Origin: Candidatus Pedobacter colombiensis
Lineage (GTDB): Bacteria; Bacteroidota; Bacteroidia; Sphingobacteriales; Sphingobacteriaceae
Direction of reading: 5' to 3'
Length of the DNA: 64,000 nucleotides
Assembly (NCBI GenBank): GCA_029202485.1
Contig: CP119313.1
Coordinates: 1,488,001-1,552,000 of the forward strand
Within the stretch, counting starts at the first letter, position 1. Each line of letters begins with the position of its first letter. Positions 33,848 to 43,400 of this stretch are shown in pieces. The position numbers and the translations under genes are program-made. The notes beneath the pieces are model-generated. The model had not been told where the DNA came from, did not search any database, and was given only the letters and a program-made list of their open reading frames with translations.

Positions 33848-34905
33848 CAAACAGACCATTATCAATCACCAGAATTAAGAAGTTTGCATCAGTCATATTT
33901 TTGGGCTGGGTTTCGGTGTTTGTTGTTCTTTTTTATTTCACACTTAATTTTAGCTGGCCCATATCTGTTGCCGATAGTTTAATTACAAATGGCCTGCTGG
34001 CACTTGCTTGTATGCTGATGAGCAATTTGTTGGGGTACTATCAGCCTAAAAATGAAACCATCATTTTTGTGCTGGCACTTACGCTTATTATGGCGCTATT
34101 TATTACTTTCATGAGCAAGTTTTTGTTGGTTTTGTTATTTTCTGATCACAACACCTATATCAACTTTCTTAAGTTAACGCTTACCGTACGTTTCCTCATT
34201 GTATTTGTGTTTATTGCCTGGTGCGCTCTGGCAAATGTTTTATGGTACAGACTGGAAGAACAATCGGCCACACAGGAGCGCTTGCTTGCTGCACAGAACC
34301 TTTCGAAAGAAGCTGAATTAAATAAACTACGTCACCAATTGCAACCACACTTTTTGTTTAACAGTTTGAATTCTGTTTATGCATTAACGATTGTAAATCC
34401 TAAAGAGGCCGGAACCATGATCACTAAGTTGGCCGCTTTTTTAAGGGGTACTTTAAAAAGGGATGATGAAGTTTGGGTAAGTGTGGCCGAGGAAATGGAA
34501 TACATTGAACTGTACCTGGATATAGAAAAGGTACGCTTTAGTCATAGGTTAAATATTAACCTTGAAATTGCTGATGAAACCTTAAATTTGCGTTTGCCAG
34601 GAACGCTTTTGCAACCTATTGTAGAGAACGCCATTAAATTTGGACTGTACAATACTGCTGCCGCTATTACGATATCACTGCAGGTAAAGATGGAAAATAA
34701 CCATTTGGTGATTGTGGTGCAAAACCCTTATGATCCGGAGATGAGGGCGACAGAAGGGACGGGATTTGGTTTGACAGCTATCCGGAGAAGGCTGTATCTG
34801 CTGTTTGCTGATGAACGATTATTGCAAACAGATATAAGTACCGGAAATAGGTTTGAAACTACGCTTAAAATACCTCAACAAAATGATAAGAACGATATTA
34901 ATTGA
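33844..34905 (+). CDS. LytS-type sensor histidine kinase
   Basis: This 353-residue kinase has about four N-terminal membrane helices (residues 15-130), a short coiled coil and the His_kinase domain with HQLQPHFLFNSLNSVY (phospho-acceptor near residue 174). The HATPase part has LLQPIVENAIKFGL and GTGFGLTAIRRRL. The only plausible start is a TTG overlapping the previous stop codon by 4 bp; no ATG or GTG precedes the first helix. It should phosphorylate the LytTR regulator encoded next, whose gene overlaps by 23 bp. Confidence 0.92.
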   Translation: MTNRPLSITRIKKFASVIFLGWVSVFVVLFYFTLNFSWPISVADSLITNGLLALACMLMSNLLGYYQPKNETIIFVLALTLIMALFITFMSKFLLVLLFSDHNTYINFLKLTLTVRFLIVFVFIAWCALANVLWYRLEEQSATQERLLAAQNLSKEAELNKLRHQLQPHFLFNSLNSVYALTIVNPKEAGTMITKLAAFLRGTLKRDDEVWVSVAEEMEYIELYLDIEKVRFSHRLNINLEIADETLNLRLPGTLLQPIVENAIKFGLYNTAAAITISLQVKMENNHLVIVVQNPYDPEMRATEGTGFGLTAIRRRLYLLFADERLLQTDISTGNRFETTLKIPQQNDKNDIN

Positions 34906-35620
34906 TGATGAGCCTCTGGCCAGGGATGTGGTAAAACACTACCTGAGTGACTTTCCTGATGTTGAGGTGGTGGCCGAATGTAGTGATGGTTTTGAGGGGA
35001 TAAAAGCCATTGCAGAGCATCAGCCTGATCTTATTTTTCTGGATATACAGATGCCTAAAATCAGTGGCTTTGAAATGTTGGAACTGGTAGATAAACATCC
35101 GGCAGTTATATTCACTACAGCGTTTGATGAGTATGCCATTAAAGCATTTGAAGTAAATGCTGTTGATTATTTGCTGAAGCCGATAGAACAGGCCCGGTTT
35201 GATTTGGCGATGCAAAAACTACCGGCCAGATTAAGTAACGTAGATGCTGTTGCTAAGGAGCTGCTGGATGTAGCAGGATTAAGTCCGGCTCAAAGCAATA
35301 GGGTTGTAGTTAAAAAGAATGGGGTAATTAAAATTATTGCTGTAACAGATATTCATTATCTGGAAGCCGATGATGATTATGTAAAACTGAGTACGGCAGA
35401 GGGGATTTTTCAAAAGAATAAAACGATGAGCTTTTTTGAAAAAGTACTTGAGGGGAGTCAGTTTATTCGGATCCATCGCTCATATATCATAAATTTGGCA
35501 CAGGTTACACGGATAGAACTCAAAGAAAAGGATAGTTATGTGGTGCTTTTAAAATCAGATATATGGCTGCCAGTCAGCAAAACAGGCTACACAAAACTAA
35601 AAGCAGCATTGGGATTGTAG
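34883..35620 (+). CDS. LytTR-family response regulator
   Basis: This 245-residue regulator has a receiver (RTILIDDEPLARDV; aspartate in LIFLDIQMPKISG near residue 54; lysine in YLLKPI) and a LytTR DNA-binding domain (about 140-245) with DIHYLEADDDYVKL, FIRIHRSYIINLAQV and the typical WLPVSKTGYTKLKA ending. A longer reading starts 10 codons earlier at a non-preferred codon. The ATG at 34883 begins the usual receiver. It ends the four-gene envelope-sensing operon and may bind the GTTTACCGA repeats upstream. Confidence 0.94.
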   Translation: MIRTILIDDEPLARDVVKHYLSDFPDVEVVAECSDGFEGIKAIAEHQPDLIFLDIQMPKISGFEMLELVDKHPAVIFTTAFDEYAIKAFEVNAVDYLLKPIEQARFDLAMQKLPARLSNVDAVAKELLDVAGLSPAQSNRVVVKKNGVIKIIAVTDIHYLEADDDYVKLSTAEGIFQKNKTMSFFEKVLEGSQFIRIHRSYIINLAQVTRIELKEKDSYVVLLKSDIWLPVSKTGYTKLKAALGL

Positions 35621-35660
35621 CAGAATTACAAGGAAAATAAAAACTATAGGTGAAATGTAT

Positions 35661-35692
35661 TTGCAATTAAATAAAAATCGCGCTATATTTGC
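35661..35692 (+). promoter_or_regulatory. Promoter of rpmH
   Basis: TATATTTGC (35684-35692) matches the -7 consensus TAnnTTTG and lies 20 bp after TTG (35661-35663). The rpmH ATG follows at 35734. Confidence 0.6.
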
Positions 35693-35733
35693 ACCTCTTA
35701 TTTAAAAATAAATAGTCAAGATATAATACAGTT

Positions 35734-35892
35734 ATGAAAAGAACATTCCAACCTTCGCAAAGAAAGAGAAGAAACAAACACGGCTTCCGCGAAAGAATGG
35801 CTACAGCAAACGGTAGAAGAGTATTAGCTTCACGCCGCGCAAAAGGAAGAAAAAGATTAACGGTTTCAAGCGAAGGCCGCCACAAAGCATAA
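35734..35892 (+). CDS. rpmH: Ribosomal protein L34
   Basis: This 52-residue, arginine- and lysine-rich protein reads MKRTFQPSQRKRRNKHGFR and continues with ERMATANGRRVLASRRAKGR, the signature of large-subunit protein L34. It is followed within 63 bp by rnpA and then yidD. This is the conserved bacterial order linking ribosome, tRNA processing and membrane insertion. A strong Bacteroidota-type promoter lies upstream. Confidence 0.98.
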   Translation: MKRTFQPSQRKRRNKHGFRERMATANGRRVLASRRAKGRKRLTVSSEGRHKA

Positions 35893-35955
35893 TTTTTGAT
35901 TGCAGCACAATTAGTGTTAGCAGATCAGAATGTCTGCAAATTTGCGATCAAAAAG

Positions 35956-36369
35956 ATGAACACATTTAATAAGGAAGAACGGTTATGTAGCAGGAAATTA
36001 TTAGACCTGTTATTTAAGAACGGTTCTTCTTTTTTGTTATATCCGTACCGCGTATCTTACTTGTTTGTTCCGGTTGAACATGATTTCCCGGCGCAGATAG
36101 TGATTAATGTAGCTAAAAAAAGGTACAAAAGGGCGGTAGACAGAAATCTGATTAAGCGTCGCAGCCGCGAAGCCTATCGTTTACAAAAGGAGCAGGAGCT
36201 TTATGCTTTTTTGCCCGAATCTGAAGAGTTATTACTGCTTTCCCTACAGTTTGTTGGTAAAAAGATTTACGATTTTTCTTTTTTTGAGAAGAAACTGGCA
36301 GCTGCTTTAAAGCGACTTATCGCCAATTTGGAAGCTAAAAAAGCCACAGGAACAGATGAGCGTAATTAA
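35956..36369 (+). CDS. rnpA: Ribonuclease P protein component
   Basis: This 137-residue protein subunit of RNase P assists the catalytic RNA in removing tRNA 5' leaders. The signature YKRAVDRNLIKRRSREAYR is present near residue 60, and the opening FNKEERLCSRKLLDLLF matches the family. An upstream TTG reading frame extends to 35896, but the ATG at 35956 gives the usual N-terminus. It overlaps yidD by 14 bp. Confidence 0.95.
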   Translation: MNTFNKEERLCSRKLLDLLFKNGSSFLLYPYRVSYLFVPVEHDFPAQIVINVAKKRYKRAVDRNLIKRRSREAYRLQKEQELYAFLPESEELLLLSLQFVGKKIYDFSFFEKKLAAALKRLIANLEAKKATGTDERN

Positions 36370-36586
36370 ACAGGTTATTGGTTGGTTCTTTTTAGTACTC
36401 ATTAAGCTTTATCAGTGGTTTATCTCTCCCTTGCTGGGTGCAAATTGCAGGTTTACACCTACTTGTTCGCAATACGGAATAGAAGCCATAAAAAAGCATG
36501 GTCCTTTTAAAGGAGGCTGGCTAACTTTGAAACGTATAGGCCGATGTCACCCCTGGGGCAGTCACGGTCATGATCCTGTTCCTTAA
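36356..36586 (+). CDS. yidD: Membrane protein insertion efficiency factor
   Basis: This 76-residue protein is YidD, which helps YidC insert membrane proteins. The signature LYQWFISPLLGANCRFTPTC is complete, followed by SQYGIEAIKKHG and the ending RCHPWGSHGHDPVP. An amphipathic N-terminal helix anchors it to the inner membrane. The gene overlaps rnpA, as is common. Confidence 0.97.
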   Translation: MSVIKQVIGWFFLVLIKLYQWFISPLLGANCRFTPTCSQYGIEAIKKHGPFKGGWLTLKRIGRCHPWGSHGHDPVP

Positions 36587-36621
36587 TTAACTTTACGCTC
36601 TTTATCTTTAATCCCAATATT

Positions 36622-37308
36622 ATGGCCACAATACTTCAAATTGAAACCGCTACCCAAGTTTGTTCTGCTGCAGTTTCTGTAAATGGGAAAACCATTGCCT
36701 TAAAAGAGGAAATGGCGAGTAACATCCATGCAGGCAGTTTGACTTTGTTTATTAAGGAGGTGATGGATACAGCTGGATTACAGTTTACTGATCTGGATGC
36801 CGTGTCGGTAAGTAAAGGTCCTGGTTCTTATACAGGTTTGCGTATTGGGGTGTCGACAGCTAAAGGTTTATGCTTTGCGTTGGATAAACCGCTTATTGCT
36901 GTAGATACCTTGCAGATGATGGCGGCTGGATTTTTAGTGGAGCAGGCGGGTGCTGAAGGATTGATTTGCGCAATGATAGATGCCCGTAGGATGGAAGTTT
37001 TTACAGCGGTGTTTGATGCTGATTTAAATTATGTATTACCTACTGAAGCAAAAATTATTGATGAAAATAGTTTTGCTGCTGAGCTGGCCCTTGGCAAAGT
37101 TACCTTTATTGGTGATGGTGCAATGAAATGTGCTGCGGTATTACAACATGAGAATGCTGCTTTTTCTGAATTAAATTTTAATTCGGCAGCTTATATGAGC
37201 CAGTTGGCTTATAAAGCCTTTACAGCTGCTCAGTTTGAGGATGTAGCGTATTTTGAACCTTTCTACCTGAAAGACTTTGTGCTTACTACACCAAAAAAGA
37301 AAGTTTAA
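36622..37308 (+). CDS. tsaB: tRNA threonylcarbamoyladenosine biosynthesis protein TsaB
   Basis: This 228-residue protein is TsaB, an inactive paralogue of TsaD in the ASKHA fold, required for t6A37 formation in tRNAs reading ANN codons. The opening ILQIETATQVCSAAVSVNGK and the block SKGPGSYTGLRIGVSTAKGL (near residue 65) are diagnostic. It follows yidD by 35 bp. Its stop codon abuts the stop of the convergent DUF5723 gene. Confidence 0.95.
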   Translation: MATILQIETATQVCSAAVSVNGKTIALKEEMASNIHAGSLTLFIKEVMDTAGLQFTDLDAVSVSKGPGSYTGLRIGVSTAKGLCFALDKPLIAVDTLQMMAAGFLVEQAGAEGLICAMIDARRMEVFTAVFDADLNYVLPTEAKIIDENSFAAELALGKVTFIGDGAMKCAAVLQHENAAFSELNFNSAAYMSQLAYKAFTAAQFEDVAYFEPFYLKDFVLTTPKKKV

Positions 37309-38736
37309 TCATCTCTTTTTAGAAAAAACGCTGAAGAGGCGTTTGAAAAAGCTGCTTTCCTCATCATCTATGCCCGGCATAGTACTGCTATTTTGAGGGT
37401 GATTTACAACGTTCCCAAACTTTATTCCTAATCCCATATAGAATGAGGCTGCATTGTAGCCACTTCCAATAGTAGGGTCGCGTTTTATTGTTCCATTAAT
37501 TTGTGTAACAGTTTTGAAGAGATTATCTGAGCCTAGAAAGACTTCAAAGTTGGGTGTTTGGTACATACCTTGTACTCCTACTAAAAACAGGTTATTGAAA
37601 TTGTAAGTAGGGATAACACTTAAGGATAATTCTTCATATTTGATTTTATTTACAAATGCTGCGTCACCGCCTTTGTAGAAGAGGTTTTTAGATACAATAA
37701 GGCCAGGTGTGTAAGTAAGCGGGTAGCTTATTTCATAGGCTTTCGAAACCATGAAATCTACTTTTGCATTGGTAGCCGTTAAAAAGCTTTTGTTTACAGA
37801 TTCGTCTGTAGTGATATCAGTGATTTCATTTTCAACTTGCGAAGGAGTTTTTTCTGCCAGATTCTCTATGTTAACCTGTGCATTGATCTTGTTTACATAA
37901 CCTGTTTTTCTCCAGGCTATAAAGCCCAGATCCTTTAGGTTCGCCATGATAAAGACTCCACTTTTGGCGTTATAGCTGGTACCAAAGCTAACAGACATCC
38001 CCGGGTTTTTGAAAGTAGGTGCCAGGGTCGAATTTGATAGGTCATCTGTTTTTAAGAAGCTGGCTTTGTAACTGCCTTTTGCCCTGATATTAATTAAATT
38101 ATTTGCCGGGTCCATAAGGAAATAGGAGTCGGTTACGTCTAGACGGTTATAAGCAATCCCACTTAGAAGACTGAATTTAGCACCAAAGGCAAGTCTTTTG
38201 TTGTAGTTTTCTCTGTAAGTAACACTAAACTGGTGGTAGGATTGTTCGTATCCATCGTTGTTAAAAACACCATCATAGGGATTGGTATCAAACCTTTTGT
38301 AGGTGTCGAGGATAGCGAGGGTTTCATTAGTATAATCTATATGGGCATCGCTCCGTATTTGCCAGGAGAAGCCTAGCTCTTTCTGATACTTATAGGATTT
38401 AAAAATTTTTAAAGTTAGTAAGTAGATATTCGTGTTTTGATGAATGGTATTGACATCACCAGTTCTGAGCTTAAGATCTGCTGCATTGTACTTTCCTTCA
38501 TTGAGGATTTTACGGATAAAATCTGAATTTCCTTTAATGGCAGCATTGAGTCCAAAATAAGGAAGAAAGAAATTAGACGAAAATTTCCTGGACGAATCCA
38601 GAACAAATGTTTTTTGAGCAGGGTTTTCGAAACCGTCAAACAGTGTTTTTGTATTAAATAGTCCGTATTGCTGAGCCTTTAAAAGAGGGGCATTACAGCT
38701 GAGGATAACGCCTAGAACAAAGTACTTTTTTAACAT
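37309..38736 (-). CDS. DUF5723 family outer-membrane-type protein
   Basis: This 475-residue exported protein has a signal peptide (cleavage near LLKAQ) and alternating amphipathic strands with aromatic ends, consistent with an outer-membrane beta-barrel. It matches the DUF5723 family found across Bacteroidota, often of PorV/OmpA-like topology and unknown function. The C-terminus is a short basic tail (FFKRLFSVFSKKR), unusual for a barrel that should end in an aromatic strand. It follows the 524-residue hypothetical gene by 15 bp, so both are probably one operon. Confidence 0.75.
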   Translation of the reverse strand: MLKKYFVLGVILSCNAPLLKAQQYGLFNTKTLFDGFENPAQKTFVLDSSRKFSSNFFLPYFGLNAAIKGNSDFIRKILNEGKYNAADLKLRTGDVNTIHQNTNIYLLTLKIFKSYKYQKELGFSWQIRSDAHIDYTNETLAILDTYKRFDTNPYDGVFNNDGYEQSYHQFSVTYRENYNKRLAFGAKFSLLSGIAYNRLDVTDSYFLMDPANNLINIRAKGSYKASFLKTDDLSNSTLAPTFKNPGMSVSFGTSYNAKSGVFIMANLKDLGFIAWRKTGYVNKINAQVNIENLAEKTPSQVENEITDITTDESVNKSFLTATNAKVDFMVSKAYEISYPLTYTPGLIVSKNLFYKGGDAAFVNKIKYEELSLSVIPTYNFNNLFLVGVQGMYQTPNFEVFLGSDNLFKTVTQINGTIKRDPTIGSGYNAASFYMGLGIKFGNVVNHPQNSSTMPGIDDEESSFFKRLFSVFSKKR

Positions 38737-38751
38737 GGGGATAATTGGATA

Positions 38752-40326
38752 CTATAAAGCTAAAGAATCTTTTCGTAAAACATCAGGTGTTTTGTTGATT
38801 AAGATGTTGGTTTGGAATTTACCATTATCACCACTCAACTGATAAGTGAAAGAATCGTATTTTTTTAATCCCTTGTCGGACTGTAAATCTTTATCATAAG
38901 ATGGGTAGATGTTTTTGCTGAAGATGCTGGTAGAGTTGGCATGGTCTATATAAACACTAATGCTTGAATTGCCCGGAAGCTGATTGTTGGCACCGATGTA
39001 ATTTGTGGTGTTGATTAAAAGGTGGTTATTGTTGTAGTTGTTTAAGAATGAAGTCAAGGTACTTGCATTGTTTGCAAATATCATATAGTTATCAAGGATA
39101 ATATAGAAAGGTTTTTTAAAACCTTCAAATGGCAGTCCGAAATAAGCATAGAGCATATCATCTTCCTTTAATAGTTTAATTTCGTCATTGTAATCCTCGC
39201 TGAGGTCTATTAATAGCTGCATCAGTTTATCTCCGTTGGTTAAATTTATAGCACCAATTTTTTCTGCCGTACTGAGTTGAAAAGTGATCAGCTGGTCTTG
39301 AAAGTATTTAGGAAATATATCGTCCAGATTAAGGTGATACCTGGTATTGATGTCTGTGATAAGTTTAGTTACTCTTTTGTCCTCATGTCTGCTTAAAAAC
39401 CAATGGTTTAGCTTTTTTCTCCATGGAAGGTAATGATCGACAGCAAAGATCGTATAAGATGAAGTATTGATAGGAAGGATATTCTGGATATTGATCTTTT
39501 GGGCATTAAGGTCGGAAAAGAGGTTGTAATAGTTATTTGGATTGTTGGCTATTGTAGTACCTGTAAGTAGGATTTTGTCCTTACTGTAGTTGTAAGTTAG
39601 GACTGCAAACGAGTTTTGATTTTGTAAGCTGGACAGCTCTCCATTTAGTTTGCCAGGAATGATGTTTTTTAGCAGCGTCGGTAATGTATTGAAATTAATG
39701 TATAACTGGGCCAGGCTGTTTTTATTAAATCGGTTGCTGGCCTGAATGTATTCGGCAAATTTGTCGTCCTTGTCTTTTAAGTTTTTAGCTAAAACAGTGG
39801 TTACCTGCTGTGGAGAATTAGATAGGACAACCAGGTTCCCTTTTATACCCAAATAAAATATGGTGCTATCTGCCAGCGTTACTTTATTTAGGTTGTTCAG
39901 AGGTTCAAGTTGAGTTCCGCTCGCTTTTATGGCATGGAGTAATTGTGGGGTATGACTTGGGTTGTTGAGTTGGGTAATACATAAAATGTCCATTTCCAGA
40001 TTGTTTCCGGGAACAAAACTGAAGTATACATTTTGGTTTTCTATAGACTGACTCACCTTTGGTAAGGCGAGTACATATTTTTTTAAGGAAGTTAGTTCCT
40101 TGTATCTTTCGTCACCCAGAATTTCATTAAATAGTTGCTGCTCTTTTAAGATATCGGTTATGCCTTTTTCATTTTCAAAAGAAAATATAAATCCTGAGCT
40201 GGAAGTGGCAGCAAACAAGCCTATATCAGAAGTGCTATGATTAGCATTGAGCTTAGAAAAATATAAATAGGCCATCGTAACAATGGCAATAAGCAATAGG
40301 ATGATACTAATTATAATCTTTTTCAT
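38752..40326 (-). CDS. Membrane-anchored hypothetical protein (DUF3352-like)
   Basis: This 524-residue protein has one N-terminal transmembrane anchor (about residues 3-22) and a large periplasmic part rich in beta strands. It vaguely resembles DUF3352-type proteins (repeated LVVLSNSPQQVTTVLAKNL and YIINDNYMIF-like patterns, where a short strand about residue 185 repeats near residue 410). No catalytic motif is recognised. It is upstream of, and close to, the DUF5723 gene. Function unknown. Confidence 0.6.
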   Translation of the reverse strand: MKKIIISIILLLIAIVTMAYLYFSKLNANHSTSDIGLFAATSSSGFIFSFENEKGITDILKEQQLFNEILGDERYKELTSLKKYVLALPKVSQSIENQNVYFSFVPGNNLEMDILCITQLNNPSHTPQLLHAIKASGTQLEPLNNLNKVTLADSTIFYLGIKGNLVVLSNSPQQVTTVLAKNLKDKDDKFAEYIQASNRFNKNSLAQLYINFNTLPTLLKNIIPGKLNGELSSLQNQNSFAVLTYNYSKDKILLTGTTIANNPNNYYNLFSDLNAQKINIQNILPINTSSYTIFAVDHYLPWRKKLNHWFLSRHEDKRVTKLITDINTRYHLNLDDIFPKYFQDQLITFQLSTAEKIGAINLTNGDKLMQLLIDLSEDYNDEIKLLKEDDMLYAYFGLPFEGFKKPFYIILDNYMIFANNASTLTSFLNNYNNNHLLINTTNYIGANNQLPGNSSISVYIDHANSTSIFSKNIYPSYDKDLQSDKGLKKYDSFTYQLSGDNGKFQTNILINKTPDVLRKDSLAL

Positions 40327-40436
40327 TTGTTACTTACAAATTTAACTGAATAGTTTGACTATTTAATTTAATCAGCGTGATTACTGGGGAAATGCTGGCA
40401 AGTTTGTTAATTTTGTGGTATAAAAGCCGATCTATC

Positions 40437-40823
40437 ATGAGCAGACGAATTATTTTAACCGCATCTTTATTTGGTGCCATAGCCGTAATGTTTGGTGCCT
40501 TTGGTGCACATAGTTTAAAGAATGTTTTAAGTTCGGGTAGTTTAGAGATATGGGCCAAAGGTGTTGAGTATCAGTTTTATCATACGTTGGCTTTGCTTTT
40601 TCTCTCGCAGCTTGCTGTTGGGAACGAGAAGCTGGTAAAATGGTCGTACATTTTCTTTACACTCGGCATCGTACTTTTTTCAGGCTCGCTGTATTTGCTG
40701 GCTACAAGAGATATTTTAAACATAGGTTTTGTAAATTATATAGGTCCAATTACCCCAATAGGTGGTTTATGTTTTATTCTTGGATGGGCATCATTATTTG
40801 TTAGTGCATTAAAAGGTAAGTAA
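40437..40823 (+). CDS. DUF423 family membrane protein
   Basis: This 128-residue protein has four hydrophobic helices and matches DUF423 (YwdK-like). The first helix holds LFGAIAVMFGAFGAHSLK, and the middle part has EYQFYHTLALLFL and the ending GLCFILGWASLFVSALK. Function is not established. The ATG at 40437 gives the usual start; a GTG extension 20 codons upstream is non-homologous. Two bases separate it from priA, so the pair is likely co-transcribed. Confidence 0.9.
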   Translation: MSRRIILTASLFGAIAVMFGAFGAHSLKNVLSSGSLEIWAKGVEYQFYHTLALLFLSQLAVGNEKLVKWSYIFFTLGIVLFSGSLYLLATRDILNIGFVNYIGPITPIGGLCFILGWASLFVSALKGK

Positions 40824-40825
40824 CA

Positions 40826-43300
40826 ATGGATGATGGACTGCTGGAATTTAAAGAACGGGAGACACTCTTCGTAGAGGTTGTTTTACCCTTATCCTTATCT
40901 AAAAATTACATATACCGTGTTCCGTTCGATTTGAACGAGCACATAGCCGTTGGAAAGCGGGTAGTGGTTCAGTTTGGTAAGAATAAAATTTATACGGCGC
41001 TTGTTAAAAGCATTAGTCAAACTGCCCCTGAGCATTATCAGGCAAAGTACATTATTGATGTCGTAGATGAGCATCCGATAATTACTGCAAATCAATTGCA
41101 GTTATGGGATTGGATGACCAGCTATTACTTATGTAATGAGGGCGATGTGATGTCGGCCGCATTGCCTACAGGCTTAAAGCTGGCCAGTGAGACCATTATC
41201 GTGAGAAAGGATGATGAGCCTGTTGAAGAGGTTTTGACGGATAAGGAAAGCATTCTGATCAATGCATTAAATAACCATAAGCGTTTAACAATTGATGATG
41301 TCTCTGCTTTACTGGGACAAAAAACGGTTTATCCGATTATCAATTCGCTGCTTGAAAAAGATCTGATTTATATTGCCGAGGAGGTTGTAGAAAAATATAA
41401 GCCATTATTAAAATCATTTGTTTCTCTTAATCCTTTTTATCAGGAGGAGGAAAATCTGAAGCAGTTGTTTGAGATATTAGAAAGGGCGCCTAAGCAGTTA
41501 AATGCATTGCTTACTTATATTAAGCTTTACAGGCGGCAAAATTTAATTCCTAAGCATGAACTGCTGGAAGAGAGTGGTTGCGGGCAGGCGGCCTTTAAAA
41601 CGTTGCTAGATAAAGGAATATTTAAAGTTGAGAAGCTACCTGTAAGCAGACTAAAAGAAAATGATGATGATTTTGTGCTGAATTTTGAACTGAGCGAAGC
41701 TCAGGGGAAAGCTTTAAGACAAGTCGAAACAGAATTTGAGGAAAAGGACGTGGTGCTGCTGCACGGGATAACGGCTTCCGGTAAAACTCAGATTTATATC
41801 AAGTTAATCGAAAAGGCAATTGAGGATGGGGGACAGGTTTTATTTTTGTTGCCGGAAATTGCTTTAACTACTCAGATTGTACAACGAATTCAACGTTATT
41901 TTGGTGATGCAATTGGCGTATACCACTCTAAATTTAACAACAATGAAAGGGTTGAGATTTGGAATAAGGTATTGAATGGTAAATACAGAGTCGTTTTGGG
42001 AGCCAGATCTGCTGTGTTTCTGCCTTTTAAAGAGCTAAAACTGATTGTGGTAGACGAAGAACATGAGTCGTCTTATAAACAGCAGGAACCTTCGCCCAGG
42101 TATCAGGCCAGGGATGTTGCTGTTTACCTGGCACATTTGCATCAGGCAAAGGCTATTCTAGGCTCAGCAACGCCCTCGTTGGAAAGTTATTACAATGCAG
42201 TTAATCATAAGTATGGACTGGTATCTGTAAATGAGCGTTTTGGTGGGGTAGAGTTACCATTACATGATGTGGTGAGCATCTCGGAAGAAACGAAGAAGAA
42301 AAAGATGGTTTCTTATTTTTCGACGAAGCTGATTGATGAAATCGCGTATACTATGGAGCAAAAGGAGCAGGTAATTCTGTTCCAGAATCGCCGCGGTTAC
42401 GCCACCATTCTAATTTGTGCTACCTGTGGGTATGCGCCTAAATGTGTGAATTGTGATGTAAGTTTAACATACCATAAAACAAGTGGTAAGTTACATTGCC
42501 ATTATTGCGGGTATCACCAAAATAGTATAAATATATGTCCGGCATGCGGCTCAGTGCACATCGAGCAAAAGGGTTTTGGAACGGAAAGAGTGGAAGAGGA
42601 GCTTAGCCTGATTTTTCCGGAAGCTAAAATTGCACGATTGGATGTGGACAGTACACGCACCAAGAATGGGCTACAGCAGATCATTTCTGATTTTCAGGAA
42701 AAGAAGACTGATATTTTGATCGGTACGCAAATGGTAGCCAAAGGTTTAGATTTTGATAATGTTACGCTGATTGGCGTAATTAATGCAGATACACTATTCA
42801 ATTATCCTGATTTTAGGGCATTTGAGCGGAGTTATCAGTTGCTTGCTCAGGTTGCAGGTCGTGCAGGAAGAAGAGATAAGCAAGGTAAGGTAATTATTCA
42901 GGCTTATGATGATGCTCATCGCATTATTAATCAGGTCATAGAAAATAAGTATCTTGAAATGTATAATGATGAGCTTACTGAACGCAAGTTGTTCCATTAT
43001 CCTCCCTTTACCAGATTGATATTTATCAATATTAAACATAAAGATCAGGATCTTTTAAATGTAGCTGCTCAGCGCTTTGCTTCGACGCTTAGGGTTCAGT
43101 TGGGTAAGCGTGTATTGGGGCCGGAGCAGCCTATTGTAGCGCGAGTAAGGAATTATTACATTAAACAGGTGATCATCAAAAGTGATAAAGATACCTCCAT
43201 CCAGAAAGTTAAATCCATCTTAAAAGATACGATCCTTCAGTTTCAAACTGAAAAAGACTATCGTAGTGTAAACATACAGGTTGATGTAGATCCTTACTAG
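40826..43300 (+). CDS. priA: Primosomal protein N', replication-restart helicase
   Basis: This 824-residue superfamily-2 helicase restarts stalled replication forks. It has an N-terminal 3'-DNA-binding domain, a Walker A (GITASGKTQIY near residue 310), a Walker B DEEH (VVDEEHESSYK near 405), a zinc region with paired cysteines (CATCG, CVNC, CHYC, CPAC between about 530 and 575) and the C-terminal helicase lobe ending AGRAGRRDKQG. All parts expected of PriA are present. Confidence 0.97.
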   Translation: MDDGLLEFKERETLFVEVVLPLSLSKNYIYRVPFDLNEHIAVGKRVVVQFGKNKIYTALVKSISQTAPEHYQAKYIIDVVDEHPIITANQLQLWDWMTSYYLCNEGDVMSAALPTGLKLASETIIVRKDDEPVEEVLTDKESILINALNNHKRLTIDDVSALLGQKTVYPIINSLLEKDLIYIAEEVVEKYKPLLKSFVSLNPFYQEEENLKQLFEILERAPKQLNALLTYIKLYRRQNLIPKHELLEESGCGQAAFKTLLDKGIFKVEKLPVSRLKENDDDFVLNFELSEAQGKALRQVETEFEEKDVVLLHGITASGKTQIYIKLIEKAIEDGGQVLFLLPEIALTTQIVQRIQRYFGDAIGVYHSKFNNNERVEIWNKVLNGKYRVVLGARSAVFLPFKELKLIVVDEEHESSYKQQEPSPRYQARDVAVYLAHLHQAKAILGSATPSLESYYNAVNHKYGLVSVNERFGGVELPLHDVVSISEETKKKKMVSYFSTKLIDEIAYTMEQKEQVILFQNRRGYATILICATCGYAPKCVNCDVSLTYHKTSGKLHCHYCGYHQNSINICPACGSVHIEQKGFGTERVEEELSLIFPEAKIARLDVDSTRTKNGLQQIISDFQEKKTDILIGTQMVAKGLDFDNVTLIGVINADTLFNYPDFRAFERSYQLLAQVAGRAGRRDKQGKVIIQAYDDAHRIINQVIENKYLEMYNDELTERKLFHYPPFTRLIFINIKHKDQDLLNVAAQRFASTLRVQLGKRVLGPEQPIVARVRNYYIKQVIIKSDKDTSIQKVKSILKDTILQFQTEKDYRSVNIQVDVDPY

Positions 43301-43400
43301 ATTTTATTAGGATTGATCCTGTGTGAATTAGACTTCATCGGCTTATTTAGACCCGAAAAGATTGAGTTATTAGTTTTCAAATCGTTAAATTTGAGGTGAA

